A stretch of 34,887 nt of DNA from Pseudomonas sp. CM27 (GTDB lineage Bacteria; Pseudomonadota; Gammaproteobacteria; Pseudomonadales; Pseudomonadaceae), in the NCBI RefSeq assembly GCF_013179515.1, contig NZ_JABMCN010000019.1, positions 1 through 34,887 on the forward strand, given 5' to 3'. The translations under genes were made by a program, and so were the position numbers. A model generated the notes under the pieces. The model worked only from the letters and a program-made list of their open reading frames with translations. It ran no database searches and had not been told where the DNA came from. Below are positions 17,185-25,482 of the stretch, piece by piece; position 1 is the first letter of the stretch; each line of letters begins with the position of its first letter.

Positions 17185-19236
17185 TCAGAACATCGAAACC
17201 TGGTTACGCTGGGCCTGCTTGAGGAATTGGGTGAGCTCACGGGCCGACAGCGGCTTGCTGTAGTGGTAGCCCTGGCCCTCATGGCAGCCTTGGGCGACGA
17301 TGTAGGTTTCCTGTTCGACGGTTTCCACGCCTTCGGCAATTACCTGCATGCCCAGGCTCTTGCCCAGCTGGATGATGGCGCGAACGATGGTGGCATCGTC
17401 ATCGTCGTCGAGCAGGTCCTGGACGAAGCTCTTGTCGATCTTGATCTTGTCCAGCGGCAGCGATTTCAGGTAGCTGAGCGACGAGTAGCCGGTGCCGAAG
17501 TCATCGATGGCAATCAGCGCCCCCGAGCGGCGCAGGCTCAACAGGTGCTGGGCGGCGGTGCTGATGTCCTCCATCAGGCCTGTCTCGGTGACTTCCAGCT
17601 CAAGGCTGCGCGGCGGCAGGCGGTAGGCCTGCAACAGGTTGTTGACCACCCGCGGCAGTTCGCTGTGGTGCAGCTGCACGGTCGACAGGTTGACCGCCAT
17701 GCGCAGGTCGCTGAAGCCTTGGTCATGCCATTCGCGCAGTTGCCGGCAGGCCTGGTCGAGCACCCATTCGCCGATGCTGATGATGCTGCCGTTCTGTTCG
17801 GCCAACGGAATGAACTGGTCCGGTGGCACCATGCCCAGCTCTGGGTGCTGCCAGCGCAGCAGCGCCTCGACCCCGACAACGCGGTGGTCGCGGTAGCTGA
17901 TCTGGGGTTGGTACACCAGGTAAAGCTGGTTGCGCGGCAGGGCCTCGCGCAGGTCCTTTTCCAGCTCGCGGCGACGGCGCATCTCACTGTCGACGCTGGC
18001 GATGTAGAACTGATAGCGGTTGCGCGAACGGGCCTTGGCCAGGGTCATGGTCTGTTCGGCTTTTTGCAGCAGTTTCTCGGTGCTGTCGCCATCTTCGGGG
18101 AACAGGGTGATGCCGATGGTGGCGCGCAGGCGAATCTGCTGATGGTCGAGGTCGAACGGCACTTCCAGGTCGTCAAGAATGCTCTGTGCCAGTTCGGCGG
18201 CCTCGTAGGGCTGTTCGATGTTGGCTTGCACCAGGGCAAACTGGTCACCGCCCAGCCGTGCCAGCGCACCCAGGCGGCCGCTGTGGGCGCGCAGGCGGTC
18301 GGCCAGCGCCAGCAGCAGTTGGTCGCCGACCTGGTAGCTGAATTGCTCGTTGATGCCCTTGAAGTCGTCCAGGCCCACGCACAGCACTGCCACACGGTGC
18401 TGCAGGCGGCCGCCGTCGACGAGGATCTTGTCCAGCTGCTGCTGCAGTTGCTGGCGGTTTGGCAGGCCAGTGAGGAAATCGTACTGGGCCATGCGTTGCA
18501 GGCTGTTCTCGGCCTCATGGCGCAGGTGGGTGTTGCGCTCGATCGATGCCAGCAACTGGTTGGCGGTATTGACCCACAGGCCCAGCTCGTTCTTTTCGTG
18601 GCCCTTGAGCAGCGGAATCTGGTGCTGGCTGGGGCGATCGGGGTTGATCTGGGTGAGGTGCTCGATGATTTTCGACAGCGGTTTGGTCAGCAGCCAGTGA
18701 TAGACCAGGTACAGCACCAGGCCCATCGCCAAGGCCCGTAGCACGCCGGAGACGAAGATGATCACCGCGTTGATCAGGAAGTCTTCACCGTAGGAGGAGG
18801 TGTCGAGGGTGATGCTGAGGTCGCCGTAATATTCGCTGTAGGGGCCGCGACCGACCAGTTGCGTGGTGTAGGTGCGTTCCTGGCCGAGGATCAGGTCGGT
18901 CAGCCAGCGCATCGACATGTCCTGCAGCGGGCGGGACTTTTCTGCCAGCATGGTTTCGTTGGGGTGGCCGATGGAGGCCATGCGCACCGATTCGTCCTGG
19001 AACAGGCCTTCCATTACCTGCATGCCCATTTCGCGGTCCAGGCTGTACACCGCCTGGGTTGAAGGGTCGCGGAACATGTCGAGGATGCGCTGGGCATCGT
19101 TGTTCACAGCCTGGCGGGTCTTGTAGGTGTCATAGACGATTTGCGCACAGCTGAGCACGACGCCGACCGCCAGCGCCGACAGCAGCACGACCCTGAGCAA
19201 CTTGACCGACAAGCTGTTCCGCAATTCCAGCTTCAA
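17185..19236 (-). CDS. bifA: c-di-GMP phosphodiesterase BifA, TTG start
   Basis: Inner-membrane protein that hydrolyses the second messenger c-di-GMP and so favours swarming and biofilm dispersal over biofilm formation. The order is TM1 (about 13-31), a periplasmic sensor loop (32-155), TM2 (about 156-178), a HAMP-like linker, a GGDEF domain with a degenerate GGDQF at 329-333, and an EAL domain with EALLRW at 457-462 and an intact DDFGTGYSSL loop. This combination of altered GGDQF and intact EAL is the BifA signature. The TTG at 19236 has AAGGAA six bases upstream and gives MKLELRNSL, 683 residues, close to the P. aeruginosa protein (about 687). The ATGs upstream lack a ribosome binding site. 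Confidence 0.92.
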   Translation of the reverse strand: MKLELRNSLSVKLLRVVLLSALAVGVVLSCAQIVYDTYKTRQAVNNDAQRILDMFRDPSTQAVYSLDREMGMQVMEGLFQDESVRMASIGHPNETMLAEKSRPLQDMSMRWLTDLILGQERTYTTQLVGRGPYSEYYGDLSITLDTSSYGEDFLINAVIIFVSGVLRALAMGLVLYLVYHWLLTKPLSKIIEHLTQINPDRPSQHQIPLLKGHEKNELGLWVNTANQLLASIERNTHLRHEAENSLQRMAQYDFLTGLPNRQQLQQQLDKILVDGGRLQHRVAVLCVGLDDFKGINEQFSYQVGDQLLLALADRLRAHSGRLGALARLGGDQFALVQANIEQPYEAAELAQSILDDLEVPFDLDHQQIRLRATIGITLFPEDGDSTEKLLQKAEQTMTLAKARSRNRYQFYIASVDSEMRRRRELEKDLREALPRNQLYLVYQPQISYRDHRVVGVEALLRWQHPELGMVPPDQFIPLAEQNGSIISIGEWVLDQACRQLREWHDQGFSDLRMAVNLSTVQLHHSELPRVVNNLLQAYRLPPRSLELEVTETGLMEDISTAAQHLLSLRRSGALIAIDDFGTGYSSLSYLKSLPLDKIKIDKSFVQDLLDDDDDATIVRAIIQLGKSLGMQVIAEGVETVEQETYIVAQGCHEGQGYHYSKPLSARELTQFLKQAQRNQVSMF

Positions 19237-19286
19237 TGGGGTTTCCTTAATCCATGCGCATGGCATCATTTTGCCATCAATGATGA

Positions 19287-19321
19287 CGATACACTACCGG
19301 CCGACCATGAGCAGTGTATCG
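19287..19321. promoter_or_regulatory. Inverted repeat in the bifA upstream region
   Basis: CGATACACT at 19287-19295 and AGTGTATCG at 19313-19321 are perfect 9-bp arms with a 17-base spacer, 51-85 bp upstream of the bifA start. A smaller inverted repeat (ATGGCA/TGCCAT, near 19259-19276) lies between it and the start. They could be operators or leader hairpins; no known consensus is recognised. Confidence 0.4.
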
Positions 19322-19437
19322 GTTGCCTGACCCCGCAACTTGAGTGCGCTGTAGCAATCTTCCAGAGGGTTGATGTTAGCGTGCTATGCGGGCTGAGCAA
19401 GCAAAAGTGTGCCGGCCCTGCCCCGCGGTGCAGGCAT

Positions 19438-19467
19438 AAAAAAACCCGGCACATGGCCGGGTTTTTT
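19438..19467 (-). terminator. Terminator of sodB
   Basis: A CCCGGC/GCCGGG stem with a five-base loop is flanked by seven A on the left and six T on the right. It lies 15 bases past the sodB stop. The A-tract gives the U-run for the minus-strand transcript; the structure would also work on the plus strand. Confidence 0.9.
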
Positions 19468-19481
19468 CAGGGCTGAATGAC

Positions 19482-20078
19482 TCAGGCCTTGAAGGTCTTG
19501 CCTTCGAACTGTTCAGCAACGAAGGCCCAGTTGACCAGGTTCCAGAACGCCTCGACATACTTCGGACGCATGTTGCGGTAGTCGATGTAGTAGGCGTGTT
19601 CCCAGACGTCGCAGGTCAGCAGCGGGGTGTCGCCGCTGGTCAGCGGGCAGCCGGCGCCGATGGTGCTGGCCAGGGCCAGGGAACCGTCAGCTTTCTTCAC
19701 CAGCCAGCCCCAGCCGGAACCGAAGGTGCCAACCGAAGTCTTGGTGAACTCTTCCTTGAACTTGTCGAAGGAACCGAAAGCGGCGTTGATGGCGTCAGCC
19801 AGGGCACCGGTTGGTTGGCCACCGGCGTTGGGTGCCAGGCAGTTCCAGTAGAAGGAGTGGTTCCAGACTTGAGCGGCGTTGTTGAAGATGCCGCCCGAAG
19901 AGCTCTTGACGATCTCTTCCAGGGACTTGCCTTCGAATTCGGTGCCTGGGACCAGGTTGTTCAGGTTCACGACATAGGTGTTGTGGTGTTTGTCGTGGTG
20001 ATACTCCAGGGTTTCCTTGGAGATGTGCGGCTGCAGGGCATCGTGGGCGTACGGCAGCGGCGGCAATTCAAAAGCCAT
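19482..20078 (-). CDS. sodB: Iron superoxide dismutase SodB
   Basis: Cytoplasmic enzyme that turns superoxide into hydrogen peroxide and oxygen. The protein has 198 residues, typical for FeSOD. The iron ligands are in place: H27 (EYHHDKHH), H74 (VWNHSFYWN), D157 and H161 ([11 protein letters not shown]). The Gln in NAAQVWNH, near H74, is the marker of the iron rather than the manganese type. A clear GGAG lies before the ATG. It is a single-gene transcript with its own terminator. The bifA-sodB order matches PAO1. Confidence 0.98.
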   Translation of the reverse strand: MAFELPPLPYAHDALQPHISKETLEYHHDKHHNTYVVNLNNLVPGTEFEGKSLEEIVKSSSGGIFNNAAQVWNHSFYWNCLAPNAGGQPTGALADAINAAFGSFDKFKEEFTKTSVGTFGSGWGWLVKKADGSLALASTIGAGCPLTSGDTPLLTCDVWEHAYYIDYRNMRPKYVEAFWNLVNWAFVAEQFEGKTFKA

Positions 20079-20181
20079 GGTGGATCTCCTGATTCAGGTC
20101 TGTTTGCGGTTTGCGCAAGGCCGATCACGGGCGGCCCGATAAGCGTCGGCGAGTTTTTACTCTTTGCGACGCAAGGGCTGG

Positions 20182-20190
20182 ATCATAGCA
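20182..20190 (-). promoter_or_regulatory. Possible extended -10 promoter of sodB
   Basis: On the minus strand TGCTATGAT forms an extended -10 element (TGn plus TATGAT) about 104-112 bp upstream of the sodB ATG. No good -35 hexamer is seen at 17 bp, which fits an extended -10 promoter. The 221-bp gap shows no gene; the leader has short GC-rich inverted repeats. Confidence 0.4.
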
Positions 20191-20299
20191 CCGGGCCCGG
20201 CGCATAACCACGCAACAAAGATAGGGAATAGAGGTTCCAGAGCGCTTGGCGGGGGGCGACAGGTGGTGGGGGGGCATGACGGGCACCGACGAAGCCAAC

Positions 20300-20899
20300 T
20301 CAGCTGAAAACCAGCTGCGCCGCCACCGCAAACATCATCACCGCCACCATCAGATCAAGCATGCGCCAGGTCGCCGGCCGCGCCAGCCAAGGTGCCAGCC
20401 ATGCCGCGCCAATCGCCAGGGTCGAGAACCACAGCAGCGAAGCACTCGCCGCTCCGGCCACATAGGCCCCAGGCTCGGTCTGCTGTGCCCCCAGCGAACC
20501 GATCAGCAACACCGTGTCCAGATACACGTGCGGGTTCAGCAGGGTCACCGCCAAGGCACTCAGCAGCACCGCGCGCCGCGAACGCGTGCCCTGGCCTTGC
20601 TGATGTTGCAGGCTCTGTCTGGAGCAGGCACTGCGCAGCGCCTTGGCGCCGTACCAGATCAGAAACACCGCGCCACCCCAGCGGGCCACCGCCAGCAAGG
20701 TCGGGTTGTGTGCCAGCACCGTGGCCAGGCCGAACACGCCGGCGGCCACCAGGATGGCGTCACAGACAATGCACAGTGCCGCCACCGGCAGGTGATGCTC
20801 GCGGCGCAGGCTCTGGGCCAGGACGAAGGCATTCTGCGCGCCGATGGCCATGATCAGGCCGAAGGCCACCAGCATGCCGTTGAGATAGCTTTGCCACAT
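20300..20899 (-). CDS. argO: LysE/ArgO-family amino acid exporter
   Basis: Inner-membrane exporter of 199 residues, expected to pump out arginine and/or lysine. About five to six hydrophobic segments are seen. The family N-terminus GLIMAIGAQNAFVLAQSLRREH and the middle ALAVTLLNPHVYLDTVLLIG (with the NPxxYLD motif) are clear. It is transcribed away from the LysR regulator argP, the usual exporter/activator pair. GGAG precedes the ATG. The substrate is inferred from family and pairing. Confidence 0.9.
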   Translation of the reverse strand: MWQSYLNGMLVAFGLIMAIGAQNAFVLAQSLRREHHLPVAALCIVCDAILVAAGVFGLATVLAHNPTLLAVARWGGAVFLIWYGAKALRSACSRQSLQHQQGQGTRSRRAVLLSALAVTLLNPHVYLDTVLLIGSLGAQQTEPGAYVAGAASASLLWFSTLAIGAAWLAPWLARPATWRMLDLMVAVMMFAVAAQLVFS

Positions 20900-20989
20900 G
20901 GCGAGTACTCCGTAAAAGATGCTGGCAATTTTGTGGGTTTGTGGCCTATAAGAAAAACAAATAAAGCTGATCTGGCATTAGGAAATGTG

Positions 20990-21880
20990 ATGTTCGATTA
21001 CAAACTGTTGGCCGCCCTTGCGGCGGTGATCGAGCAGGCTGGTTTCGAGCGCGCGGCGCAGGTGCTGGGCCTGTCGCAATCGGCCATCTCGCAGCGCATC
21101 AAGCTGCTTGAAGCGCGGGTCGGCCAGCCGGTGCTGATCCGCGCCACGCCGCCCAGCCCGACCGAAGTCGGCCGGCAGTTGCTCAACCATGTGCAACAGG
21201 TACGCCTGCTTGAGCGTGACCTGCAGCGCCAGGTACCGGCGCTGGACGAAGAGGGCATGCCGGAGCGCCTGCGCATCGCCCTCAATGCCGACAGCCTGGC
21301 CACCTGGTGGGCCGGCGCCGTGGGCAACTTTTGCGCGCAGCAGAACGTGTTGACCGACCTGGTGGTAGAGGACCAGGACGTGGGCCTCAAACGCATGCGC
21401 GCAGGCGAAGTGGCGGCCTGCCTGTGTGGCAGCGAGCGCCCGGTAGCAGGCGCACGCAGCCTGCCGCTGGGCGCCATGCGCTATCGGGCGCTGGCCAGCC
21501 CCGGGTTCATGGCGCGGCATTTTCCCCACGGTTTCGTGGCCAGTCGCCTCGCCCGCACCCCGGCAATCGTGTACGGCCCGGATGATTTCCTGCAACACCG
21601 CTACCTGGCATCGCTGGGCATCGAGGACGGCTTCCTGCACCACCTGTGCCCGTCTTCCGAAGGCTTTCTGCGCATGACCGAGGCCGGGCTGGGCTGGGGG
21701 CTGGTGCCCGAACTGCAGGCCCGCGAGCAACTGGCCGGCGGGCAACTGGTGGAAATCTGCAGCGATACTCCCATCGATGTGCCGCTGTACTGGCATCATT
21801 GGCGCAATGGCGGGCAATTGCTCGCGCAACTGACTGACCACCTGCGGCACACCGCACGACAATGGCTGGTGCCCTTGTAG
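20990..21880 (+). CDS. argP: LysR-family regulator ArgP (IciA)
   Basis: Cytoplasmic transcription activator of 296 residues (E. coli ArgP has 297) that turns on the arginine/lysine exporter gene in response to basic amino acids. The N-terminal winged helix contains GFERAAQVLGLSQSAISQRIKLLEARVGQPVLIR (about 18-51), followed by the two-lobed effector domain. The start at 20990 gives MFDYKLLAALA and has AGGAAA upstream; the frame is open far back to 20246, but that section is antisense to argO. The 90-bp divergent gap probably holds the ArgP site for argO; I cannot place it precisely. Confidence 0.93.
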   Translation: MFDYKLLAALAAVIEQAGFERAAQVLGLSQSAISQRIKLLEARVGQPVLIRATPPSPTEVGRQLLNHVQQVRLLERDLQRQVPALDEEGMPERLRIALNADSLATWWAGAVGNFCAQQNVLTDLVVEDQDVGLKRMRAGEVAACLCGSERPVAGARSLPLGAMRYRALASPGFMARHFPHGFVASRLARTPAIVYGPDDFLQHRYLASLGIEDGFLHHLCPSSEGFLRMTEAGLGWGLVPELQAREQLAGGQLVEICSDTPIDVPLYWHHWRNGGQLLAQLTDHLRHTARQWLVPL

Positions 21881-21929
21881 CCACGGCTGGCGTCTGTTGC
21901 ATCTGAAATCTGGCGAGACGGAGTCTTAC

Positions 21930-22925
21930 ATGCGAATTCTGGTCACCGGCGCGAGTGGCTTCATTGGCGGGCGCTTTGCGCGCTTCGCCCTGGAGCAGGG
22001 CCTGGACGTACGGGTCAGTGGCCGCCGCGCCGAAGGGGTCGAACACCTGGTCAAGCGCGGCGCCCAGTTCATCCCCGGCGACCTTGGCGATGCCGAACTG
22101 GCCAGGCGCCTGTGCCAGGGCGTCGAGGCCGTGGTGCACTGCGCGGGTGCGGTGGGCAACTGGGGGCGCTACCAGGACTTCTACCAGGGCAATGTGGTGG
22201 TCACGGAAAACGTGGTCGAGGGCTGCCTGAAGGAGCACGTGCGGCGCCTGGTGCACTTGTCATCGCCCTCGATCTATTTCAATGGCCGCTCGCGCCTGGA
22301 CATCCGCGAAGACCAGGTAGCCCGGCGTTTCCATGACCATTACGGGCAAACCAAGCATCTGGCGGAACAGAAGGTGTTTGGCGCCCAGGAGTTCGGCCTC
22401 GAAGTGCTGGCGCTGCGCCCGCGCTTCGTCACCGGCGCCGGCGATACCAGCATTTTCCCACGGCTGATGCAGATGCAGCGCAAGGGCCGCGTGGCGATCA
22501 TCGGCAACGGTCTGAACAAAGTCGATTTCACCAGTGTGCACAACCTCAACGAGGCACTGCTCAGCGCCTTGTTCGCCGACGACCGGGCGCTGGGGCAGGC
22601 CTACAACATCAGCAACGGCCAGCCGCTTCCGCTGTGGGACGTGGTCAACTACGTGATGCGCAGGATGCAGCTGCCACAGGTTACCCGTTACCGCTCCTAT
22701 GGCCTGGCCTACAGCCTGGCTGCGCTGAACGAGGCGGCCTGCATGCTGTGGCCGGGGCGCCCGCAACCGACCCTGTCGCGCTTGGGGATGCAGGTGATGA
22801 GCCGTGATTTTACCCTGGACATCAGCCGCGCCCGGCAGTACCTGGACTACCAGCCCAAGGTCAGCCTGTGGACGGCGCTGGACGAATTCTGCGCCTGGTG
22901 GAAGCACCAGCCGCCGGGGCAGTGA
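21930..22925 (+). CDS. NAD-dependent epimerase/3-beta-HSD-like SDR protein
   Basis: A 331-residue extended short-chain dehydrogenase. The Rossmann motif GASGFIGG lies at residues 7-14 (GxxGxxG), VVHCAGAVGNWG marks the strand 4 region, and the catalytic Ser and YxxxK are seen in HLSSPSIYFN and HYGQTKHLAEQ. It resembles epimerases and 3-beta-hydroxysteroid dehydrogenases acting on sugar nucleotides or sterol-like substrates; the real substrate cannot be read. The ATG at 21930 is preferred (GGAG shortly upstream, family start MRILVTG). It follows argP by 49 bp and could be cotranscribed. PAO1 has a similar gene in this place (about PA4361). Confidence 0.85.
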   Translation: MRILVTGASGFIGGRFARFALEQGLDVRVSGRRAEGVEHLVKRGAQFIPGDLGDAELARRLCQGVEAVVHCAGAVGNWGRYQDFYQGNVVVTENVVEGCLKEHVRRLVHLSSPSIYFNGRSRLDIREDQVARRFHDHYGQTKHLAEQKVFGAQEFGLEVLALRPRFVTGAGDTSIFPRLMQMQRKGRVAIIGNGLNKVDFTSVHNLNEALLSALFADDRALGQAYNISNGQPLPLWDVVNYVMRRMQLPQVTRYRSYGLAYSLAALNEAACMLWPGRPQPTLSRLGMQVMSRDFTLDISRARQYLDYQPKVSLWTALDEFCAWWKHQPPGQ

Positions 22926-23012
22926 AGCCGCCGGGCGGACAATGGTCATCAATGCGCCGCGCTGGCGGTTTATACTCGTGCCTCTTTGCGACTACCGCGG
23001 TTGAATGTATCC

Positions 23013-23882
23013 ATGCGTAACCATGCTCACGATGACTACGATGACGTGCCTTCCTTGCGGGCGGGCACGGTTGATGATGACGAACTGCTGCCGGCGCACG
23101 TGGTGCGTAGCCGTCAGAAAGCGGCCCGCGGCGCCAGTACCGCGCCGCTGTGGGCATTGCTGTGCGCCTCGTTCATTGCCCTGGCGGGCCTGGGCTGGTG
23201 GAGCTTCCAGCAGATCTCGCTGATGGAGCAGCAACTGGTGGCAACCCAGGAAAGCTTTGCCCGTATCAGTGAAGAGGCCGCCGGGCGTTTGCAGGCAATC
23301 AGCGGCAAGGTCGAGGCCAGCGAGTCGGGCGCCACCACCAGCAGCGAGGCGCTGAAGCGGCAGCTTCGTCAATTGCAGCAGGGTGTGGCCGGGCAGACCG
23401 GCGACCTTGGCAAGCGCCTGGAGCAGGTGCTGGCCGACACCCGTGAACAGCAGAAAGCCGTGACCGAGCTGCAAGGCCAGCTACAGGCCCAGTTGAAGCT
23501 GGTGAATGGCGAACTGGCCGCGTTGCGCTCTGGGCAGGTTGACGGTGGCAAGCTGGATGCCAAGCTCAAGGGCCTGGACGAGCAGGTTGTCGCACTGAAG
23601 GCTGCGCAGGTCGATGGCGGCAAGCTGGACGCGCAGCTCAAGAGCCTGGACAGCGAGGTGGCTGCGTTGAAGAAGCAAGGCAACCCGAGCGCGGCCATCC
23701 AGAGCCTGGAGCAGGACATGGTGGTGCTCAAGAGCCAGATCGACAACCGCCCGGCCGCAGCTGCGGCCAGTGGTGCTTCGGTGCAGGAGTTCGATGCCTT
23801 CCGCGCGCAGACGACGCGTAACCTGAACACCTTGCAAAGCCAGGTGCAGAACCTGCAGAAGCAGATCAGCGCCCGGCCGTAA
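23013..23882 (+). CDS. Coiled-coil inner-membrane protein of unknown function
   Basis: A 289-residue protein with an acidic N-terminal cytoplasmic tail (DDYDDVPS, VDDDELLP), one TM helix (about 46-64) and a long periplasmic part made almost wholly of heptad-like coiled coil (residues 68-289, rich in Q, L, A, E and K). A 24-residue unit is duplicated (175-198 and 199-220, each starting QVDGGKLDA). Databases often call such proteins 'ATPase', but no Walker motif is seen. The start at 23013 follows the ending of a TTG-initiated longer frame; the ribosome binding site is weak, so the start is uncertain. Possible role: scaffold or spacer in the periplasm. Confidence 0.8.
   Translation: MRNHAHDDYDDVPSLRAGTVDDDELLPAHVVRSRQKAARGASTAPLWALLCASFIALAGLGWWSFQQISLMEQQLVATQESFARISEEAAGRLQAISGKVEASESGATTSSEALKRQLRQLQQGVAGQTGDLGKRLEQVLADTREQQKAVTELQGQLQAQLKLVNGELAALRSGQVDGGKLDAKLKGLDEQVVALKAAQVDGGKLDAQLKSLDSEVAALKKQGNPSAAIQSLEQDMVVLKSQIDNRPAAAAASGASVQEFDAFRAQTTRNLNTLQSQVQNLQKQISARP
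23535..23672 (+). repeat. 72-bp in-frame tandem duplication inside the coiled-coil gene
   Basis: Copy 1 at 23535-23606 and copy 2 at 23607-23672 share CAGGTnGAnGGnGGCAAGC and most following codons. They encode QVDGGKLDA[K/Q]LK[G/S]LD, two rounds of a 24-residue coiled-coil unit. The third-base differences show that the duplication is not recent. Confidence 0.75.
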
Positions 23883-23898
23883 GATCATCCGCGTCTCC

Positions 23899-23953
23899 TT
23901 CGCCGGCACGCCCGCTCCCACATGCCTTCTGTGGAAGCGGGCGTGCCGGCGAA
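23899..23953. repeat. REP hairpin between convergent genes
   Basis: 24-base inverted arms (23899-23922 and 23930-23953) with a single mismatch, of the P. putida REP type (GCCCGCTCCCACA). It fills the short gap between the coiled-coil gene and the convergent xenB 3' end and probably separates the two transcripts. Confidence 0.85.
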
Positions 23954-23963
23954 TGGCCCAGGA

Positions 23964-25013
23964 TCACAAGCGCGGATAATCGATGTAACCCACCGGCCCC
24001 TTGGCATAGAAGGTTTCCGGCCGAGCCTCGTTCAGCGGCGCATCCGCCGCCAACCGCGCCGGCAGGTCGGGGTTGGCGAGGAATGGCACGCCAAACGCAA
24101 CCGCATCGGCTTTGCCGCTGGCCAGGGCGGCATTGGCACTGGCTTTGTCAAAACGCTCGTTGACGATGTAAGGGCCACCGAATGCAGCCCTGATCAGCGG
24201 GCCGATGCTGTCATCGGCTTCCCGCTCCCGCGAGCAGATAAAGGCGATGCCGCGTTTGCCCAGCTCCCGGGCCACATAGGTAAAGGTTTCTGCTCGGTCG
24301 GCGTCGCCCATGTCGTGGGCATCGGCACGCGGCGCCAGGTGCACGCCTACCCGGTTTGCGCCCCACACCTCGATTGCCGCGTCGGTTACTTCCAGCAGCA
24401 GCCGCGCACGGTTTTCCAGCGAGCCACCATAGCGGTCGGTGCGCTGGTTGGTGCTGCTCTGCAAAAACTGGTCGAGCAGGTAGCCGTTGGCGCCGTGGAT
24501 CTCCACACCGTCAAATCCGGCGGCCTTGGCATTTTCGGCGCCACTGCGGTAAGCCTCGACCACATCGATGATTTCTTCGGTTTCCAGCGCGCGCGGGGTG
24601 GGGTAGTCACTGAGCGGGCGCACCAGGCTCACATGGCCCTTGGCCTGAATCGCGCTGGGGGCCACCGGCAGTTCGCCGTTGAGATAGCTGGGGTGTGAGA
24701 TGCGCCCTACGTGCCACAGTTGCAGAAAAATGCGCCCGCCTGCGCCGTGTACCGCCTTGGTTACGTTGTTCCAGCCTCGGACCTGCTCATCGTTCCAGAT
24801 GCCGGGGGTATCCGGGTAGCCAACGCCCATGGCGCTGACCGAGGTCGCTTCGCTGAGAATCAGCCCGGCGCTGGCGCGCTGCACGTAGTACTCGGCCATC
24901 AGCGCATTGGGGACGCGGCCCTCGTCGGCACGGCAGCGGGTGAGTGGGGCCATGATGATGCGGTTGGGCAGTTGCAGGTCGCCCAGGGTGATCGGATCGA
25001 AAAGCGTGGTCAT
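23964..25013 (-). CDS. xenB: Old yellow enzyme, xenobiotic reductase XenB
   Basis: Cytoplasmic FMN-dependent, NADPH-driven reductase of 349 residues, the exact length of Pseudomonas XenB. Related enzymes reduce nitrate esters, nitroaromatics and activated alkenes such as N-ethylmaleimide. Seen: MAPLTRCRADEG near the N-terminus (T25, the flavin-tuning position), QLWHVGR, the substrate-binding pair H173 and N176 in EIHGANGYLLDQF, and the DRYGGSLENR stretch (about 193-202) typical of the family. It starts 16 bp after the arsR stop and is likely its partner in one operon. Induction by reactive electrophiles is likely but inferred. Confidence 0.9.
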   Translation of the reverse strand: MTTLFDPITLGDLQLPNRIIMAPLTRCRADEGRVPNALMAEYYVQRASAGLILSEATSVSAMGVGYPDTPGIWNDEQVRGWNNVTKAVHGAGGRIFLQLWHVGRISHPSYLNGELPVAPSAIQAKGHVSLVRPLSDYPTPRALETEEIIDVVEAYRSGAENAKAAGFDGVEIHGANGYLLDQFLQSSTNQRTDRYGGSLENRARLLLEVTDAAIEVWGANRVGVHLAPRADAHDMGDADRAETFTYVARELGKRGIAFICSREREADDSIGPLIRAAFGGPYIVNERFDKASANAALASGKADAVAFGVPFLANPDLPARLAADAPLNEARPETFYAKGPVGYIDYPRL

Positions 25014-25029
25014 AACGGTTACCTGCTGG

Positions 25030-25332
25030 TCAAAGCGCTTGGCGCAGTTGTTCGAGGAACGCCTGGAGGGTGGCTTCGTCGCGTCTGAAGAAGTGCCATT
25101 GGCCGATCTTCTGGCTGCGGATCAGCCCGGCGCGCTGCAATGTCGCCAGGTGGGCGGAAACAGTCGACTGCGAGAGGCCGCAACGTTGGTCGATCTGCCC
25201 TGCACACACACCGTTATCGGTGCTGTGGTACTGGTCGGGAAAGTGCGTTGCCGGGTCTTTCAGCCAGCTGAGGATTTCTCGCCTGACCGGGTGGGCCAGC
25301 GCTTTTATTATTTCGTCGAGATCGAGAGGCAT
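25030..25332 (-). CDS. ArsR-family repressor upstream of xenB
   Basis: Winged-helix regulator of 100 residues. MPLDLDEIIKALAHPVRREILSWLKDP is the classical ArsR start. The recognition helix is GLSQSTVSAHLATLQRAGLI, and a wing follows. Two Cys (VCAGQ and RCGLSQ, residues 42 and 50 or so) could sense thiol-reactive compounds or metal, which would suit control of an electrophile reductase. The start at 25332 is chosen from family alignment; the ribosome binding site is poor. The longer frame to 25401 would run through the palindromic operator region. Autoregulation of arsR-xenB is inferred from the sites listed next. Confidence 0.87.
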   Translation of the reverse strand: MPLDLDEIIKALAHPVRREILSWLKDPATHFPDQYHSTDNGVCAGQIDQRCGLSQSTVSAHLATLQRAGLIRSQKIGQWHFFRRDEATLQAFLEQLRQAL

Positions 25333-25356
25333 GGGTTGAGGCTCTATGTAGCGGCA

Positions 25357-25366
25357 TATCGCGATA
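25357..25366. promoter_or_regulatory. Palindrome TATCGCGATA in the arsR leader
   Basis: A perfect 10-bp palindrome 25-34 bp upstream of the arsR start. It carries the same ATATCG/CGATA half-sites as the inverted repeat at 25435-25456, and a further CGATATA occurs at 25392-25398. Together they look like operators of the ArsR-type repressor. Confidence 0.5.
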
Positions 25367-25434
25367 GGGCGAAATGTAAATCGGAAAATGACGATATACA
25401 AATATGAAAACGTTCTTGACTGAGTGCCAAACGC

Positions 25435-25456
25435 TATATCGGGTTATGACGATATA
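25435..25456. promoter_or_regulatory. Inverted repeat TATATCG-N8-CGATATA between arsR and acpH
   Basis: Perfect 7-bp arms spaced by 8 bases, about 105 bp before arsR and 27 bp before acpH, in a 150-bp divergent gap. The size and symmetry fit an ArsR-dimer site. A site here could affect both the arsR-xenB and the acpH transcripts. Confidence 0.5.
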
Positions 25457-25482
25457 CCCCCAGGCGATGCTAGACTGCGCTG

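Noticed and set aside
17152..18741. 529-residue open frame antisense to bifA
   Set aside because: Complementary shadow of BifA with a leucine/glutamine-rich composition and no family features.
20246..21880. Longer ArgP from an ATG-like start at 20246
   Set aside because: The extra 248 residues are antisense to argO; the LysR start with AGGAAA at 20990 gives the family length.
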